Assembly: GCA_963762435.1 (NCBI GenBank)
Contig: CAVXLN010000015.1
Location: 186,001-250,000 of the forward strand
Source: JAXDMU01 sp963762435
GTDB taxonomy: Bacteria > Pseudomonadota > Alphaproteobacteria > ATCC43930 > CGMCC-115725
DNA length: 64,000 bases
Direction of reading: 5' to 3'
Made by a program: the position numbers and the translations under genes. Position 1 is the first letter of the stretch. Each line of letters begins with the position of its first letter. Shown here piece after piece: positions 34,302 through 43,526 of the stretch. The notes under the pieces were generated by a model. It ran no database searches and had not been told where the DNA came from. It was given only the letters and a program-made list of their open reading frames with translations.

Positions 34302-34419
34302 GGCTGCCTCGAATTTCTCCATTCTTCGCCGTACTTCCAGCCAATTCGCCGCATATCCCCTGGGAGCGAGGCGCTTGCGCGCCATGTACGAGGATCTCAC
34401 TCACCTTTGGGAGCGGCAA

Positions 34420-34899
34420 ATGCGCGGTACGGCAGGTCTCACCCTTTTGTTTCTATGCCTGACGGCAGCGCCGGCGACGGCGCAAGAGGTGGTGACCGAC
34501 CCCGAATACATCACGCAATGCCAGTGCGGGCAGCAGCGGGTCGATCAGGTCTATGCCGAGATGATGGCCGAGAAGGCGCGGTTCGACGATAGCAAGGCGC
34601 GCGTGACAGCACTCGACGCCGAGATCGCCGAGACCAAGCCGACCGTCAATGTCGACGATCCCGAGCAAGTCGATGCGTTCCGCCGTTTGATCGCGACGCG
34701 CGAGCGGGCTTATGGCGAGACCTACACGATCGAGGCGTCGCGGATGGCCGAGCTCGTGGATCGCTATAACCACGCGGTTGGGCGCTATAGCGGCCTGTGC
34801 GGCGGTCAACGTTTCGATGCCGATGTCGAGGCGCAGGTGCGCGCCCGGCTCGTCTGCCCAGTTGAGCAGGATCCGAGCGCGCCTCAGTCGCCACGATAG
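34420..34899 (+). CDS. Putative periplasmic protein of unknown function
   Basis: A 159-residue protein from ATG 34420, preceded by a GGGAGCGG ribosome-binding site. The first ~21 residues MRGTAGLTLLFLCLTAAPATAQ are a Sec signal peptide with cleavage after ATA or AQ. The mature part begins with a cysteine pair (QCQCGQQRVD), then a long charged helix (EMMAEKARFDDSKARVTALDAEIAETK) and a second helix to a C-terminal LCGGQRFDADVEAQVRARLVCPV. Four cysteines suggest disulfides. No family recognised. The 3' end overlaps the convergent hisI by 16 bases. Confidence 0.65.
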   Translation: MRGTAGLTLLFLCLTAAPATAQEVVTDPEYITQCQCGQQRVDQVYAEMMAEKARFDDSKARVTALDAEIAETKPTVNVDDPEQVDAFRRLIATRERAYGETYTIEASRMAELVDRYNHAVGRYSGLCGGQRFDADVEAQVRARLVCPVEQDPSAPQSPR

Positions 34900-35291
34900 A
34901 GCGTCGCCGGATCCACCTCGACCTCGGCGATGCTGCGCCAGCCGCTTGCGTTGGCCTCGCGGAAGAAGCAGGAGCGGTGACCGGTGTGGCAGGCGACCCC
35001 AACCTGATCGACCAGCAGGATCAGCGCGTCTCCATCGCAATCCATGCGCAGCGCCACCAGGCGCTGGGTCTGGCCCGAGGTCTCGCCTTTGCGCCAAAGG
35101 CTCGCACGCGAGCGCGACCAATAGACCGCCTGCCCGGTCCGGAGCGTTTCCGCGACGGCCTCCCGGTTCATCCAGGCCAGCATCAGGATCTCGCCCGTCT
35201 CGTGCTGCTGGGCTATGGCTGGAACGAGCCCTTGCGCATCGAAGGCGATCGCATCCATGAGGGTTTCCGAGCCGTAAACTGGGGCAGGCAT
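34884..35291 (-). CDS. hisI: Phosphoribosyl-AMP cyclohydrolase
   Basis: A 135-residue HisI without a fused HisE domain, as in most Alphaproteobacteria. The motifs are GEILMLAWMNREAVAETLRTGQAVYWSRSRASLWRKGETSGQTQ, the Mg2+-binding DCDGDALILLVDQ, and the zinc-ligand CHTGHRSCFF. It opens the adenine ring of PR-AMP in histidine biosynthesis. It stands alone here, with no other his gene adjacent. Confidence 0.93.
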   Translation of the reverse strand: MPAPVYGSETLMDAIAFDAQGLVPAIAQQHETGEILMLAWMNREAVAETLRTGQAVYWSRSRASLWRKGETSGQTQRLVALRMDCDGDALILLVDQVGVACHTGHRSCFFREANASGWRSIAEVEVDPATLYRGD

Positions 35292-35448
35292 GCCGATATT
35301 CCCGATCCTCGAAAAGTGGGGCGACCTTGGCACTCCCTGGCCGCTGCGACAATCTTGTTTTAGAACCGGGCTTTCGGGTAGCTTCCACCATGCGGAAGCG
35401 GCCGCCAACGAATGAAAAGAACCTGTTGCCTTGGGGGATGGCTTCGGC

Positions 35449-36201
35449 GTGAGCGACTGGATCATCGAAACCGATGGGCTGAGCAAGGATTTCCTGGGCT
35501 TCAGCGCGGTGCGCAACGTCGATCTCAAGGTCCGGCGCGGGTCGATCCATGCGCTCATTGGGCCGAACGGGGCCGGCAAGACGACCGTGTTCAACCTGCT
35601 CACCAAGTTCCTGCAGCCCAGCGGCGGCCGCATCATCTACAAGGGCGAGGATGTGACCGCGGTCAAACCGGCCGATATCGCGCGCCGCGGCCTCGTCCGC
35701 TCGTTCCAGATCTCCGCCGTGTTCCCGCACCTGAGCGTGCGTGAGAATGTGCGCGTGGCGCTTCAGCGCAAGCTCGGCAACTCCTTCCATTTCTGGCGCT
35801 CGGACAACGTGCTGCGGCAGCTCAATCCGCGTGCCGAAGAGCTGGTCGAGTGGGTGGGTTTGAGCGACTTCATCGACAAGGTGGCGGGCGAGCTTGCCTA
35901 TGGCCGCAAGCGTGCGCTCGAGATCGCGACGACCTTGGCGCTCGAGCCCGAACTTCTGTTGCTCGACGAGCCGATGGCCGGGCTCGGCACCGAGGACATC
36001 AAGCGCATCGCGTCTCTGGTGAAGCGCGTGGCAGCCGACCGCACCGTGCTGATGGTCGAGCATAATCTGTCGGTCGTGGCTGATCTCTCGGATCGCATCA
36101 CCGTGCTGGCGCGCGGCGAGGTGCTGGCCGAAGGCGTCTATGCCGAGGTGTCGCGCAATCCGGCCGTGATCGAGGCCTATGTTGGAACCGGTCATGCTTG
36201 A
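35449..36201 (+). CDS. livG: Branched-chain amino acid ABC transporter ATP-binding protein LivG
   Basis: A 250-residue ABC ATPase from GTG 35449, preceded by a GGGGGA ribosome-binding site (TTG 35431 is possible). Walker A is IGPNGAGKTTVFN; the LivG-type signature is FQISAVFPHLSVRENVRVAL; the C-loop is AYGRKRALEIA; and Walker B is LLLLDEPMAGLGTEDI. It energises uptake of leucine/isoleucine/valine or similar amides with LivF. It is the first of five genes and overlaps livF by 8 bases. Promoter elements should lie in 35292-35448. Confidence 0.88.
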   Translation: MSDWIIETDGLSKDFLGFSAVRNVDLKVRRGSIHALIGPNGAGKTTVFNLLTKFLQPSGGRIIYKGEDVTAVKPADIARRGLVRSFQISAVFPHLSVRENVRVALQRKLGNSFHFWRSDNVLRQLNPRAEELVEWVGLSDFIDKVAGELAYGRKRALEIATTLALEPELLLLDEPMAGLGTEDIKRIASLVKRVAADRTVLMVEHNLSVVADLSDRITVLARGEVLAEGVYAEVSRNPAVIEAYVGTGHA

Positions 36202-36913
36202 CGCGCCGGCCGGCTCGCCTTTGCTCGCGATTGCCGGGCTCGAAGCCTGGTACGGCGAATCCCATGTGCTCCACGGCATGGAGTTCAATGTATCGGCCGG
36301 CGAGGTCGTGACGCTGCTCGGCCGGAACGGCGCCGGCAAGACCACGACGCTGCGCGCCGTCATGGGCATGCTCGGCCGGACCAAGGGCTCGATCCGGTTC
36401 GAAGAGAAGGAGATCGGCGGCCTGCCGTCCAATCGGATCGCGCGCGCCGGCATCGCCTATTGCCCGGAGGAGCGCGGCATCTTTGCCAGCCTCTCGGTCG
36501 AGGAAAACCTCATGCTGCCGCCGGTGGTGCGGCCCGGCGGCATGAGCGTCGCCGAGATCTACGAGATCTTTCCGAACCTGCTCGAGCGCAAGCGCAGCCC
36601 CGGCACCAAGCTCAGCGGCGGCGAGCAGCAGATGCTAGCGATCGGCCGCATCCTGCGCACGGGTGCGACACTTCTTCTGCTCGACGAGCCGTCCGAGGGG
36701 CTGGCGCCGGTCATCGTGCAGCGCATTGGCGAGGTCATCCGCGGGCTCAAGGCGAAGGGCTTCACGATCCTGCTGGTCGAGCAGAATTTCCGCTTCGCCG
36801 CGACCGTGGCCGACCGGCACTATGTGGTCGAGCATGGGCGCGTGATCGATATGATCGCCAACAGTGCGATCGCCGAGAACACCGACAAGCTGCATACCTA
36901 TCTGGGTGTGTGA
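36194..36913 (+). CDS. livF: Branched-chain amino acid ABC transporter ATP-binding protein LivF
   Basis: A 239-residue ABC ATPase from ATG 36194 (an ATG at 36179 is possible). Walker A is LLGRNGAGKTTTLRAVMG; the LivF-type YCPEERGIFASLSVEENL block, C-loop KLSGGEQQMLAIGR and Walker B LLLLDEPSEGLAP are all present. It is the second ATPase of the HAAT importer. Its start overlaps the end of livG, and the binding protein gene follows after 27 bases. Confidence 0.9.
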   Translation: MLDAPAGSPLLAIAGLEAWYGESHVLHGMEFNVSAGEVVTLLGRNGAGKTTTLRAVMGMLGRTKGSIRFEEKEIGGLPSNRIARAGIAYCPEERGIFASLSVEENLMLPPVVRPGGMSVAEIYEIFPNLLERKRSPGTKLSGGEQQMLAIGRILRTGATLLLLDEPSEGLAPVIVQRIGEVIRGLKAKGFTILLVEQNFRFAATVADRHYVVEHGRVIDMIANSAIAENTDKLHTYLGV

Positions 36914-36940
36914 GATGCATCTCTTGGGGAGGGGATAATC

Positions 36941-38152
36941 ATGCGGAAAAACTCTATGGCAGCCTTGACGGCGGCACTTGCCATCTCGCTCGGTGCGGGC
37001 GTGGCCGAGGCGCAGGTCACAAGCGTCAAGATCGGCGTGCTCAACGACAAATCCGGCCTCTACAAGGATCTATCGGGTCCGGGCGGCATCGATGCCGTGC
37101 GCATGGCGATCGAGGATATGGGCGGCAAGATCGGCGATGCCAAGATCGATCTGATCAGCGCCGATCACCAGAACAAGACCGACATCGGCAGCCAGATCGC
37201 CAGCCAATGGTACGATCAGGATCATGTCGATCTGATCATGGATGTGCCGAGCTCCGGCGTGGCGCTGACCGTAGCCGGCGTGGCCGGGGCCAAGCATAAG
37301 ATCGCGATCTTCTCGGGCCCGGGCTCGTCCGACATCACCGGCTCGAAATGCACGCCGACGACGGTCCATTGGACCTATGACACCTACGGGCTGGCGCGCG
37401 GCACTGGCGGCGCCATCACCAAGGGCGGCGGGAATACATGGTTTTTCATCACGGCCGATTATGCATTCGGGCAGGCGCTCGAGCGCGATACGGCGAAGGT
37501 CGTCGAGCAGGATGGCGGCAAGGTTCTGGGCGAGGTGCGCGTGCCCTTGAACACGGCCGATTTCTCCTCGTTCCTGCTTCAGGCGCAGGGCTCGGGCGCC
37601 AAGGTCATCGGGCTGGCCAATGCCGGCGGCGATACGATCACCTCGATCAAGCAGGCGAGCGAGTTCGGCATTACGCAAGGCGGCCAGTCGCTCGCCGGCC
37701 TGCTGATCTTCCTGACGGACATCCATTCGCTGGGCCTGAAGACGGCGCAAGGGCTGCAGCTCACGGCGTCGTTCTACTGGGACCAGAATGACGAGACGCG
37801 TGCCTGGTCCAAGCGTTTCTTCGAGCGCAACAAGATCGAGCCGACGATGGTCCAAGCCGGCCTCTACGGTGCCGCGATGCATTATCTCAAGGCGGTCAAG
37901 GCCGTGAACTCCACGGATGCCGACAAGGTTATGGCCGAGATGCGCAAGGAGCCGATCAACGACTTCATGACCAAGAACGGCCAGCTGCGCAAGGACGGCA
38001 AGGTCGTGCGCGACATGTATCTGTTCCAGGTCAAGAAGCCGGAGGAATCGAAGGGCGAGTGGGATTATTACAAGCTCGTCCGCGAGATTCCGGCGGCCGA
38101 GGTAACGCGCCCGCTCAGCGAAAGCGAGTGCCCGCTGGTCAAGAAGGGCTAA
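36941..38152 (+). CDS. livK: Periplasmic substrate-binding protein of a HAAT-family ABC transporter (LivK type)
   Basis: A 403-residue protein with a Sec signal peptide (MRKNSMAALTAALAISLGAGVAEA, cleaved after AEA). The mature part has the type I periplasmic fold: VKIGVLNDKSGLYKDLSGPGGIDAVRMAIEDMGGKIGDAKIDLISADHQNKTDIG and KVIGLANAGGDTITSIKQASEFGI. It is between the ATPase and permease genes. The ligand is not fixed by sequence; members bind branched-chain amino acids, amides or aromatic compounds. The closeness of a VanA-like oxygenase downstream leaves an aromatic substrate possible. Confidence 0.87.
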   Translation: MRKNSMAALTAALAISLGAGVAEAQVTSVKIGVLNDKSGLYKDLSGPGGIDAVRMAIEDMGGKIGDAKIDLISADHQNKTDIGSQIASQWYDQDHVDLIMDVPSSGVALTVAGVAGAKHKIAIFSGPGSSDITGSKCTPTTVHWTYDTYGLARGTGGAITKGGGNTWFFITADYAFGQALERDTAKVVEQDGGKVLGEVRVPLNTADFSSFLLQAQGSGAKVIGLANAGGDTITSIKQASEFGITQGGQSLAGLLIFLTDIHSLGLKTAQGLQLTASFYWDQNDETRAWSKRFFERNKIEPTMVQAGLYGAAMHYLKAVKAVNSTDADKVMAEMRKEPINDFMTKNGQLRKDGKVVRDMYLFQVKKPEESKGEWDYYKLVREIPAAEVTRPLSESECPLVKKG

Positions 38153-38174
38153 GGGAGGCGACGGGCGCCGGATC

Positions 38175-39065
38175 ATGGCAACCTTCTTCGGAGTTCCTTA
38201 TCCGGCGCTCTTCGGCCAGCTGCTGCTGGGGCTGATCAATGGCGCCTTCTACGCCATGCTCAGCCTCGGCCTGGCCGTGATCTTCGGCCTGCTCAACATC
38301 ATCAACTTCGCCCATGGCGCGCTCTATATGATGGGCGCGTTCTGCGCCTGGATGCTGCTCAACTATCTCGGCGTCGGCTATTGGCCGGCCTTGATCTTGA
38401 GCCCGCTCATCATCGGCGCCTTCGGCGTGCTGCTGGAGCGGACGCTGGTTCGGTGGATCTACCAGCTCGACCATCTCTACGGGCTGTTGCTGACCTTCGG
38501 TCTCGCCCTCATCATCGAAGGCATCTTCCGCAATTATTACGGCGTCTCGGGCCAGTCCTATGACGCGGTGCCGGACCTGCTGAAGGGCGGCGTCAATCTG
38601 GGCTTCATGTTCCTGCCGCTGTATCGCGGCTGGGTCGTCGTGGCCTCGCTCATCATCTGCCTCGCCACCTGGTACGCGATCGAGCGTACCCGGCTCGGCG
38701 CCTACTTGCGCGCCGCGACGGAGAATCCGGCGCTGGTCCAGGCTTTCGGCATCAATGTCCCGCGCATGATCACGCTGACCTACGGGTTCGGCGTGGCGCT
38801 GGCCGCCCTTGCAGGCGTGCTCGCGGCACCGATCCTCCATGTCAGCCCGATCATGGGCTCCAACATCATCATCGTCGTCTTCGCCGTCGTCGTGATCGGC
38901 GGCATGGGCTCGATCCTGGGCGCCGTGATCAGCGGCTTCGGCCTCGGCATCATCGAAGGCCTCACCAAGGTGTTCTATCCCGAGGCATCGAGCACGGTGA
39001 TCTTCGTCGTCATGGCGATCGTGCTGCTGATCAAGCCGGCCGGTCTCTTCGGCCGGGCGGTCTGA
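38175..39065 (+). CDS. livH: Branched-chain amino acid ABC transporter permease LivH
   Basis: A 296-residue polytopic membrane protein. LLLGLINGAFYAMLSLGLAVIFGLLNIINFAHGALYMMGAF is the LivH signature; seven or eight transmembrane segments follow, ending in VIGGMGSILGAVISGFGLGIIEGLTKVFYPEASSTVIFVVMAIVLLIKPAGLFG. It forms the channel together with LivM, whose gene begins two bases after its stop. Confidence 0.9.
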   Translation: MATFFGVPYPALFGQLLLGLINGAFYAMLSLGLAVIFGLLNIINFAHGALYMMGAFCAWMLLNYLGVGYWPALILSPLIIGAFGVLLERTLVRWIYQLDHLYGLLLTFGLALIIEGIFRNYYGVSGQSYDAVPDLLKGGVNLGFMFLPLYRGWVVVASLIICLATWYAIERTRLGAYLRAATENPALVQAFGINVPRMITLTYGFGVALAALAGVLAAPILHVSPIMGSNIIIVVFAVVVIGGMGSILGAVISGFGLGIIEGLTKVFYPEASSTVIFVVMAIVLLIKPAGLFGRAV

Positions 39066-39066
39066 C

Positions 39067-40029
39067 ATGACCGAACTCGTCAGCCGTCCCGTCGCCGCCG
39101 GCGTGCCCCTCAAGAACCGGCTGCTGCTCGGGGTTCTTCTTCTGGTGGTGCTGGTGGCTCCGGCCGCGATATATCCCGTGGCGCTCATGAAGGTGTTGTG
39201 CTTCGGCCTCTTCGCCAGCGCCTTCAACCTGTTGCTGGGTTATACCGGGCTGCTTTCCTTCGGCCATGCAGCCTTCTTCGGCTGGGCCTCCTACATCTCG
39301 GCCCATGCGCTCAAGGTCTGGGGCTGGCCGCCCGAGCTCGCCATCCTGGCCGGCACCGCGACGGCGACCGGCCTCGGCGTGGTCTTCGGCGGCCTTGCGA
39401 TCCGCCGCCAGGGCATCTATTTCGCCATGGTCACGCTGGCGCTGGCCCAAATGCTCTATTTCGTGGCGCTTGAAGTGCCGCTGACCCATGGCGAGGATGG
39501 CATCCAGGGCGTTCCGCGCGGCACGCTCCTGGGCGTCATCGATCTCAACAATTCCTATACGCTCTACTATGTCGTGCTGGCGATCTGCCTGGCCGGCTTC
39601 GGGCTCATCTACCGCATCATCCATTCGCCCTTCGGCCAGATCCTCCAGGCGATCCGCGAGAACGAGCCGCGCGCCGTCTCGCTGGGCTATCGGGTGGATC
39701 AGTACAAGCTTCTGGCCTTCATTCTCTCGGCCGGCCTCGCCGGCCTCGCCGGCGCCACCAAGGCGCTGGTGTTCCAGCTCGCTTCGCTCACCGATGTCGA
39801 ATGGCAGATGTCGGGCGAGGTTGTGCTCATCACGCTCATCGGCGGTGTCGGCACTGTGTTCGGCCCGGTCGTGGGCGCCACGATCTGGATCTTCCTCGAA
39901 ACCTATCTCGCCGAAGCGGGATCCTGGGTCACGGTCATCCAGGGCGCCATCTTCGTGCTCGTAGTGCTGACCTTCCGCCGCGGCGTGGTCGGCGAGATCG
40001 CGGCCTATTTCCGCAAGCGGAGCGGATAG
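39067..40029 (+). CDS. livM: Branched-chain amino acid ABC transporter permease LivM
   Basis: A 320-residue inner-membrane permease. The signatures are LFASAFNLLLGYTGLLSFGHAAFFGWASYI, the conserved AIRRQGIYFAMVTLALAQMLYFVA and the EAA-type loop RAVSLGYRVDQYKLLAFILSAGLAGLAGATKALVF. It is the last gene of the livGFKHM operon. The downstream hypothetical gene converges on it, with only 11 bases between the stops. Confidence 0.9.
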   Translation: MTELVSRPVAAGVPLKNRLLLGVLLLVVLVAPAAIYPVALMKVLCFGLFASAFNLLLGYTGLLSFGHAAFFGWASYISAHALKVWGWPPELAILAGTATATGLGVVFGGLAIRRQGIYFAMVTLALAQMLYFVALEVPLTHGEDGIQGVPRGTLLGVIDLNNSYTLYYVVLAICLAGFGLIYRIIHSPFGQILQAIRENEPRAVSLGYRVDQYKLLAFILSAGLAGLAGATKALVFQLASLTDVEWQMSGEVVLITLIGGVGTVFGPVVGATIWIFLETYLAEAGSWVTVIQGAIFVLVVLTFRRGVVGEIAAYFRKRSG

Positions 40030-40040
40030 GGACAGAGCCG

Positions 40041-40445
40041 TCAGGAAATCCGGATCGCTTCTTCGATCTCGTCAAACGAGCTTCCAACACAGGGAGGCCC
40101 CCACTCTTCGCTATAACAAGGCGGCAGATGATCAAGCACCTCTCGCCGGGTTACGGCATAACAGGGAGCCTCGCCCGGCCATTGCAGAGTTCCGCCCAGT
40201 CGATCGAGCAGTTCGAAGAGCCTCGCGTTGAATGTGGGGCCGCCGCAATGATTGAACATCAGGCTTTCAATCAGATCATCCTCGGCACCATAAATGTCGC
40301 CGCGGGATCCGTCCGGATATTGAACATCTGTCAGCGGAAACGCCGGATCCACAGCCTCTCGGCCGAAGATCTCCTCAAATTGGGAGCGAGGGATCGGTGA
40401 AATGTCGCCGTTCTTGTAGAAAAAGACGAAAATGTCGAAGCTCAT
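40041..40445 (-). CDS. Hypothetical protein (MSFDIFVF family)
   Basis: A 134-residue acidic soluble protein beginning MSFDIFVFFYKNGDISPIPRSQFEEIFG, an N-terminus I associate with a scattered family of small uncharacterised bacterial proteins, some near toxin or immunity genes. It has no signal peptide or membrane segment. It is a single gene between livM and the VanA-like oxygenase gene; no toxin is adjacent. Function unknown. Confidence 0.6.
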   Translation of the reverse strand: MSFDIFVFFYKNGDISPIPRSQFEEIFGREAVDPAFPLTDVQYPDGSRGDIYGAEDDLIESLMFNHCGGPTFNARLFELLDRLGGTLQWPGEAPCYAVTRREVLDHLPPCYSEEWGPPCVGSSFDEIEEAIRIS

Positions 40446-40519
40446 CGCAATCGCCCTGCGTGATCAGAGCGCGACTATGGCGCGAATCCGGCCTTTACGT
40501 CAAGAACAAATAGCGAACA

Positions 40520-41557
40520 TCAACTCCGCCACTCCAGCGCTCGTCCCTTGATCGGGTTGACGAAGGCGCGGCCTTCCTCCTTCGCTCGCACGAACTCGTT
40601 CTTGAGCCTCAAGTACCAGCGCGCCTGTACGTCCGGGTCGCCCAAGAGAAGAAGCTGAGGGTTGTATTTCAGTCCCTGCTGCTGCTGCGCGATGACATCG
40701 CGGTCTTGGCGCAGGAACTCCTTGACGAAGGGCCACATCAGCGGGCGGAACGGGGTCAGCCAGGGTTGGGTCCAGAAGATCGAATGGTTGATCTCGGTCT
40801 CGGTCGGCGTCACCGGCGTCAGCGTGGTCAGGTGGCACATGACGTGTTTGCCGGCCCTGATGTGCTCATAGCGCACGCCGGGCAGGCGGAACACGATCTC
40901 GGTCGTCCGGTCGCCGCCCAGCAGCACATAGGCGCGGGTGTTCGAGGAGGGCGGGTGGCGCTTCATGGTGAAGCCGTAATCCGAGGCCACGAACTCCTTG
41001 ACCTTGTCGCGGATCGATTTGGGCGAGCGCCAGAACCAGGCCTTGTGCACGAATGTGGCGTGCGAGGGATCGACGAGGCCGATGACGGCATGGTCGATGC
41101 TGCCCTCGAACATCATGGTCTTGACCATCTTGGGCACCTGGCCCTCGAGCTCGGGCAAGACCGGTACGGGCGGCGCGCCTTCCTGGTTCTCGCCCATGAA
41201 GATCCAGACGCCGCCCTGGACCTCCTCGATCGGATATGCCTTCACGCGGATCTTTTCGAGATCCGGCCGCTGCTTCTCGACGACCGAGGGGATGGCGGTG
41301 CAGGTGCCTTCGGTGTTGAAGCGCCAGCCGTGGTAGCAGCATTCGATCTCGCATCCGTCGAACTTGCCGAAGCGCAGCGGGATGGCGCGGTGCGGGCAGA
41401 TATCGACGAGCGCGAAGGCCTTGCCGTCCTTGCCGCGGCCGAACAGAATCGGCTCTTCCATGATGATCTTCGGGACGAGCTTGCCCGGCTTCAGCCGCTC
41501 GCTCGATATCGCGAAGTACCAGACATCGCGGAGCGGCGGTGTGCTGTTGGAATCCAC
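40520..41557 (-). CDS. Rieske aromatic ring-hydroxylating oxygenase, VanA/phthalate dioxygenase-like
   Basis: A 345-residue protein of a different subfamily from the two glycan-locus oxygenases. The Rieske cluster is CPHRAIPLRFGKFDGCEIECCYHGW (Cys-x-His, Cys-x2-His). The catalytic iron motif is GLVDPSHATFVH (D-x2-H-x4-H). VanA-type enzymes demethylate or hydroxylate aromatic acids with electrons from a VanB-like reductase, which is not present here. It stands alone between a hypothetical gene and ribF, reading away from ribF. Confidence 0.85.
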   Translation of the reverse strand: MDSNSTPPLRDVWYFAISSERLKPGKLVPKIIMEEPILFGRGKDGKAFALVDICPHRAIPLRFGKFDGCEIECCYHGWRFNTEGTCTAIPSVVEKQRPDLEKIRVKAYPIEEVQGGVWIFMGENQEGAPPVPVLPELEGQVPKMVKTMMFEGSIDHAVIGLVDPSHATFVHKAWFWRSPKSIRDKVKEFVASDYGFTMKRHPPSSNTRAYVLLGGDRTTEIVFRLPGVRYEHIRAGKHVMCHLTTLTPVTPTETEINHSIFWTQPWLTPFRPLMWPFVKEFLRQDRDVIAQQQQGLKYNPQLLLLGDPDVQARWYLRLKNEFVRAKEEGRAFVNPIKGRALEWRS

Positions 41558-41678
41558 ATGCGCCTCGCAGAAAGGGCTTTCCTCGCGCGCGACACTAGCG
41601 AGGCGAGGCGTGCGGGTGAAGAGGGTTGATCGGGCTGGGCTTGATCCGGCCTCGGCTTCGCGCTACCCAAGGTCGGTC

Positions 41679-42620
41679 ATGCGGCTTTTCCGGCACTTTC
41701 ATCCGCTTCCATCCGACGCCCGCGGCGCGGTGCTGGCGCTTGGCAATTTCGACGGCGTGCATCGCGGTCATCAGGCCGTGATCGCCGAAGCCGTGCGGAT
41801 CGCCGCCGAGACGGGCCGTTCCTCCGGCGTCCTGAGCTTCGAGCCGCATCCGCGCAGCGTCTTCCGGCCTCAAGATCCACCCTATCGCCTGACGCCGATG
41901 CGGGCGAAGGCCCATGCGATCGCGGATCTCGGCGTCGAGCTGCTGGTCAATCTCCATTTCGATGCCGCCTTCGCCGAGCGCACGGCCGAGAATTTCGTGA
42001 CCGAGATCCTGCATGACGGGCTGGGCGTTGCGCATATCGTCGCCGGTTACGATTTCGTCTTCGGCCATGGCAGGCGCGGCGATGCGGCGATGCTTGAGCG
42101 CATGGGCGCGGAGCTCGGATTTGGCGTCACGATCCTCACGCCGGTCTCGACGGGAGCAGGGGCGATCTTCTCCTCGACGCGTATCCGCGAGCTGCTGGTT
42201 GCCGGCGATCCCCGGGGTGCCGCCGAGCTGCTCGGCCGGTTCTGGGAGATCGAGGGAAGGGTCGAGCATGGCGATGCGCGCGGCCGTACCATCGGCTTCC
42301 CGACCGCCAATGTGGCGCTGGGCGACTATCTCCGGCCGGCGCCCGGCGTCTATGCCGTGCGCGCCGGGATCGAAGGGCCGGGGGGCGTCGATTGGCACGA
42401 CGCCGTCGCCAATCTGGGCATGCGGCCGACGGTCGGCGGCATCGATCTTCGGCTCGAGGTGCATCTTCTGGATTTCGCCGGCGATCTCTATGGCAAGCAT
42501 TTGCGCACGGCCTTCGTCGAACGCATCCGGCCGGAGCAGAAATTCGCCGGCCTCGACGCGCTGAAGGCGCAGATCGCGCGCGATGTCGAGACCGCGCGAG
42601 GGATCCACGCATCGGAGTAG
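41679..42620 (+). CDS. ribF: Bifunctional riboflavin kinase/FAD synthetase
   Basis: A 313-residue protein with the N-terminal FMN adenylyltransferase (GNFDGVHRGHQAVI nucleotidyltransferase motif, LSFEPHPRSVF, AGYDFVFGHGRRGD, ISSTRIR-like FSSTRIRELL) and the C-terminal riboflavin kinase (GRTIGFPTANV, PAPGVYAVRA, VANLGMRPTVGG). It makes FMN and FAD. ATG 41679 is chosen from homology; the frame is open far upstream. It is divergent from the VanA-like gene. Confidence 0.92.
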   Translation: MRLFRHFHPLPSDARGAVLALGNFDGVHRGHQAVIAEAVRIAAETGRSSGVLSFEPHPRSVFRPQDPPYRLTPMRAKAHAIADLGVELLVNLHFDAAFAERTAENFVTEILHDGLGVAHIVAGYDFVFGHGRRGDAAMLERMGAELGFGVTILTPVSTGAGAIFSSTRIRELLVAGDPRGAAELLGRFWEIEGRVEHGDARGRTIGFPTANVALGDYLRPAPGVYAVRAGIEGPGGVDWHDAVANLGMRPTVGGIDLRLEVHLLDFAGDLYGKHLRTAFVERIRPEQKFAGLDALKAQIARDVETARGIHASE

Positions 42621-42641
42621 ATCGAGCCACGATTTCTCCCT

Positions 42642-43070
42642 ATGATTGCTGCCATGCTGTCGACCGTTACCAGTTGTGCCGAGCCTTGGACCGCGCATCT
42701 GCTGCGCGGGCGCCTGGTGGCCGAAGGCGTTTACGCCGTCGTCGCCCATGAGCATCACATCGGCAATCTTTGGCCCTATACGCTGGCGCTCGGCGGCGTG
42801 AAGGTTCAGGTGCCGGCCGAGCAGCTCAACATGGCACAGGAGATCGTCGCGCGCTGCCGGGCCGGCGACTATCAAGATGAGCTGGATCCCGGCCCGGATC
42901 GCCTCGTTCCGCTCCAATGCCCGAACTGCGGTTCCGCCCGCATCAAGAGCCGGCCGGCGGTTCGATGGTCGATCCTGCTCGTCCTGTCATACCTCTATTC
43001 CGGGGTGATCTTTCCGTTAGCGAGGACCGCCCATCGCTGCCTGCAATGCCGCACGCGATGGCGCGCCTAG
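42642..43070 (+). CDS. DUF2007-like protein with C-terminal zinc ribbon and membrane segment
   Basis: A 142-residue protein (or 138 from ATG 42654). Residues ~15-75 follow the DUF2007 pattern (EPWTAHLLRGRLVAEGVYAVVAHEHHIGN...LGGVKVQVPAEQLNMAQEIVA). Then comes a CPNCGSARIKS half, a hydrophobic helix SILLVLSYLYSGVIFPLA and a second cysteine pair HRCLQCRTRW, so the four cysteines can form a zinc ribbon around a membrane hairpin. Function unknown. Its end overlaps the convergent DUF983 gene. Confidence 0.7.
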   Translation: MIAAMLSTVTSCAEPWTAHLLRGRLVAEGVYAVVAHEHHIGNLWPYTLALGGVKVQVPAEQLNMAQEIVARCRAGDYQDELDPGPDRLVPLQCPNCGSARIKSRPAVRWSILLVLSYLYSGVIFPLARTAHRCLQCRTRWRA

Positions 43071-43441
43071 GCTGGCGCGCCCGTATGCATGTTGAGGTGC
43101 CAGAGCAGCGAGGCGAAGGCGCCCTTGACGCGCGGCAGCAGCCACCAGATCAGCGCCAGCGCTCCCCCGATCGTCACCACCAGCTCGGCCCAGGCGGGCG
43201 GGTCGTAGCGGTCCCAGACCAGCAGCAGCGGCACCACGATGTGGCCGACCAGCAGGATGGTGAAATAGGCCGGCACGTCGTCGGCGCGGATGTCGCCCAG
43301 CTTCTCGTTGCAGACCGAGCAGCGGTCGACGAGCTTCAGGGGCGCGCGGAAGATCGGGCCTTGGCCGCAATGCGGGCAGCGCATGCGGAAGCCGCGGCTC
43401 ATCGAGGCGAAAGCGCCCAAACTTCCAACGGCGACGGTCAT
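43067..43441 (-). CDS. DUF983 family membrane protein
   Basis: A 124-residue protein from ATG 43441. The N-terminal RCPHCGQGPIFRAPLKLVDRCSVCNEKLG is the zinc-ribbon-like DUF983 signature, followed by ADDVPAYFTILLVGHIVVPLLLVWDRYDPPAW and a second membrane helix. DUF983 proteins are common in Alphaproteobacteria, often near cytochrome oxidase genes, but their function is not established and no such gene is adjacent here. Confidence 0.82.
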   Translation of the reverse strand: MTVAVGSLGAFASMSRGFRMRCPHCGQGPIFRAPLKLVDRCSVCNEKLGDIRADDVPAYFTILLVGHIVVPLLLVWDRYDPPAWAELVVTIGGALALIWWLLPRVKGAFASLLWHLNMHTGAPA

Positions 43442-43526
43442 GGCCTCATCTCCTCGTTCTGCCGGGCGAGAGATAGTCACCCTCGGCGGTCGTGAGCACT
43501 ACGCAATCGGCATGGCAGATCGCCGG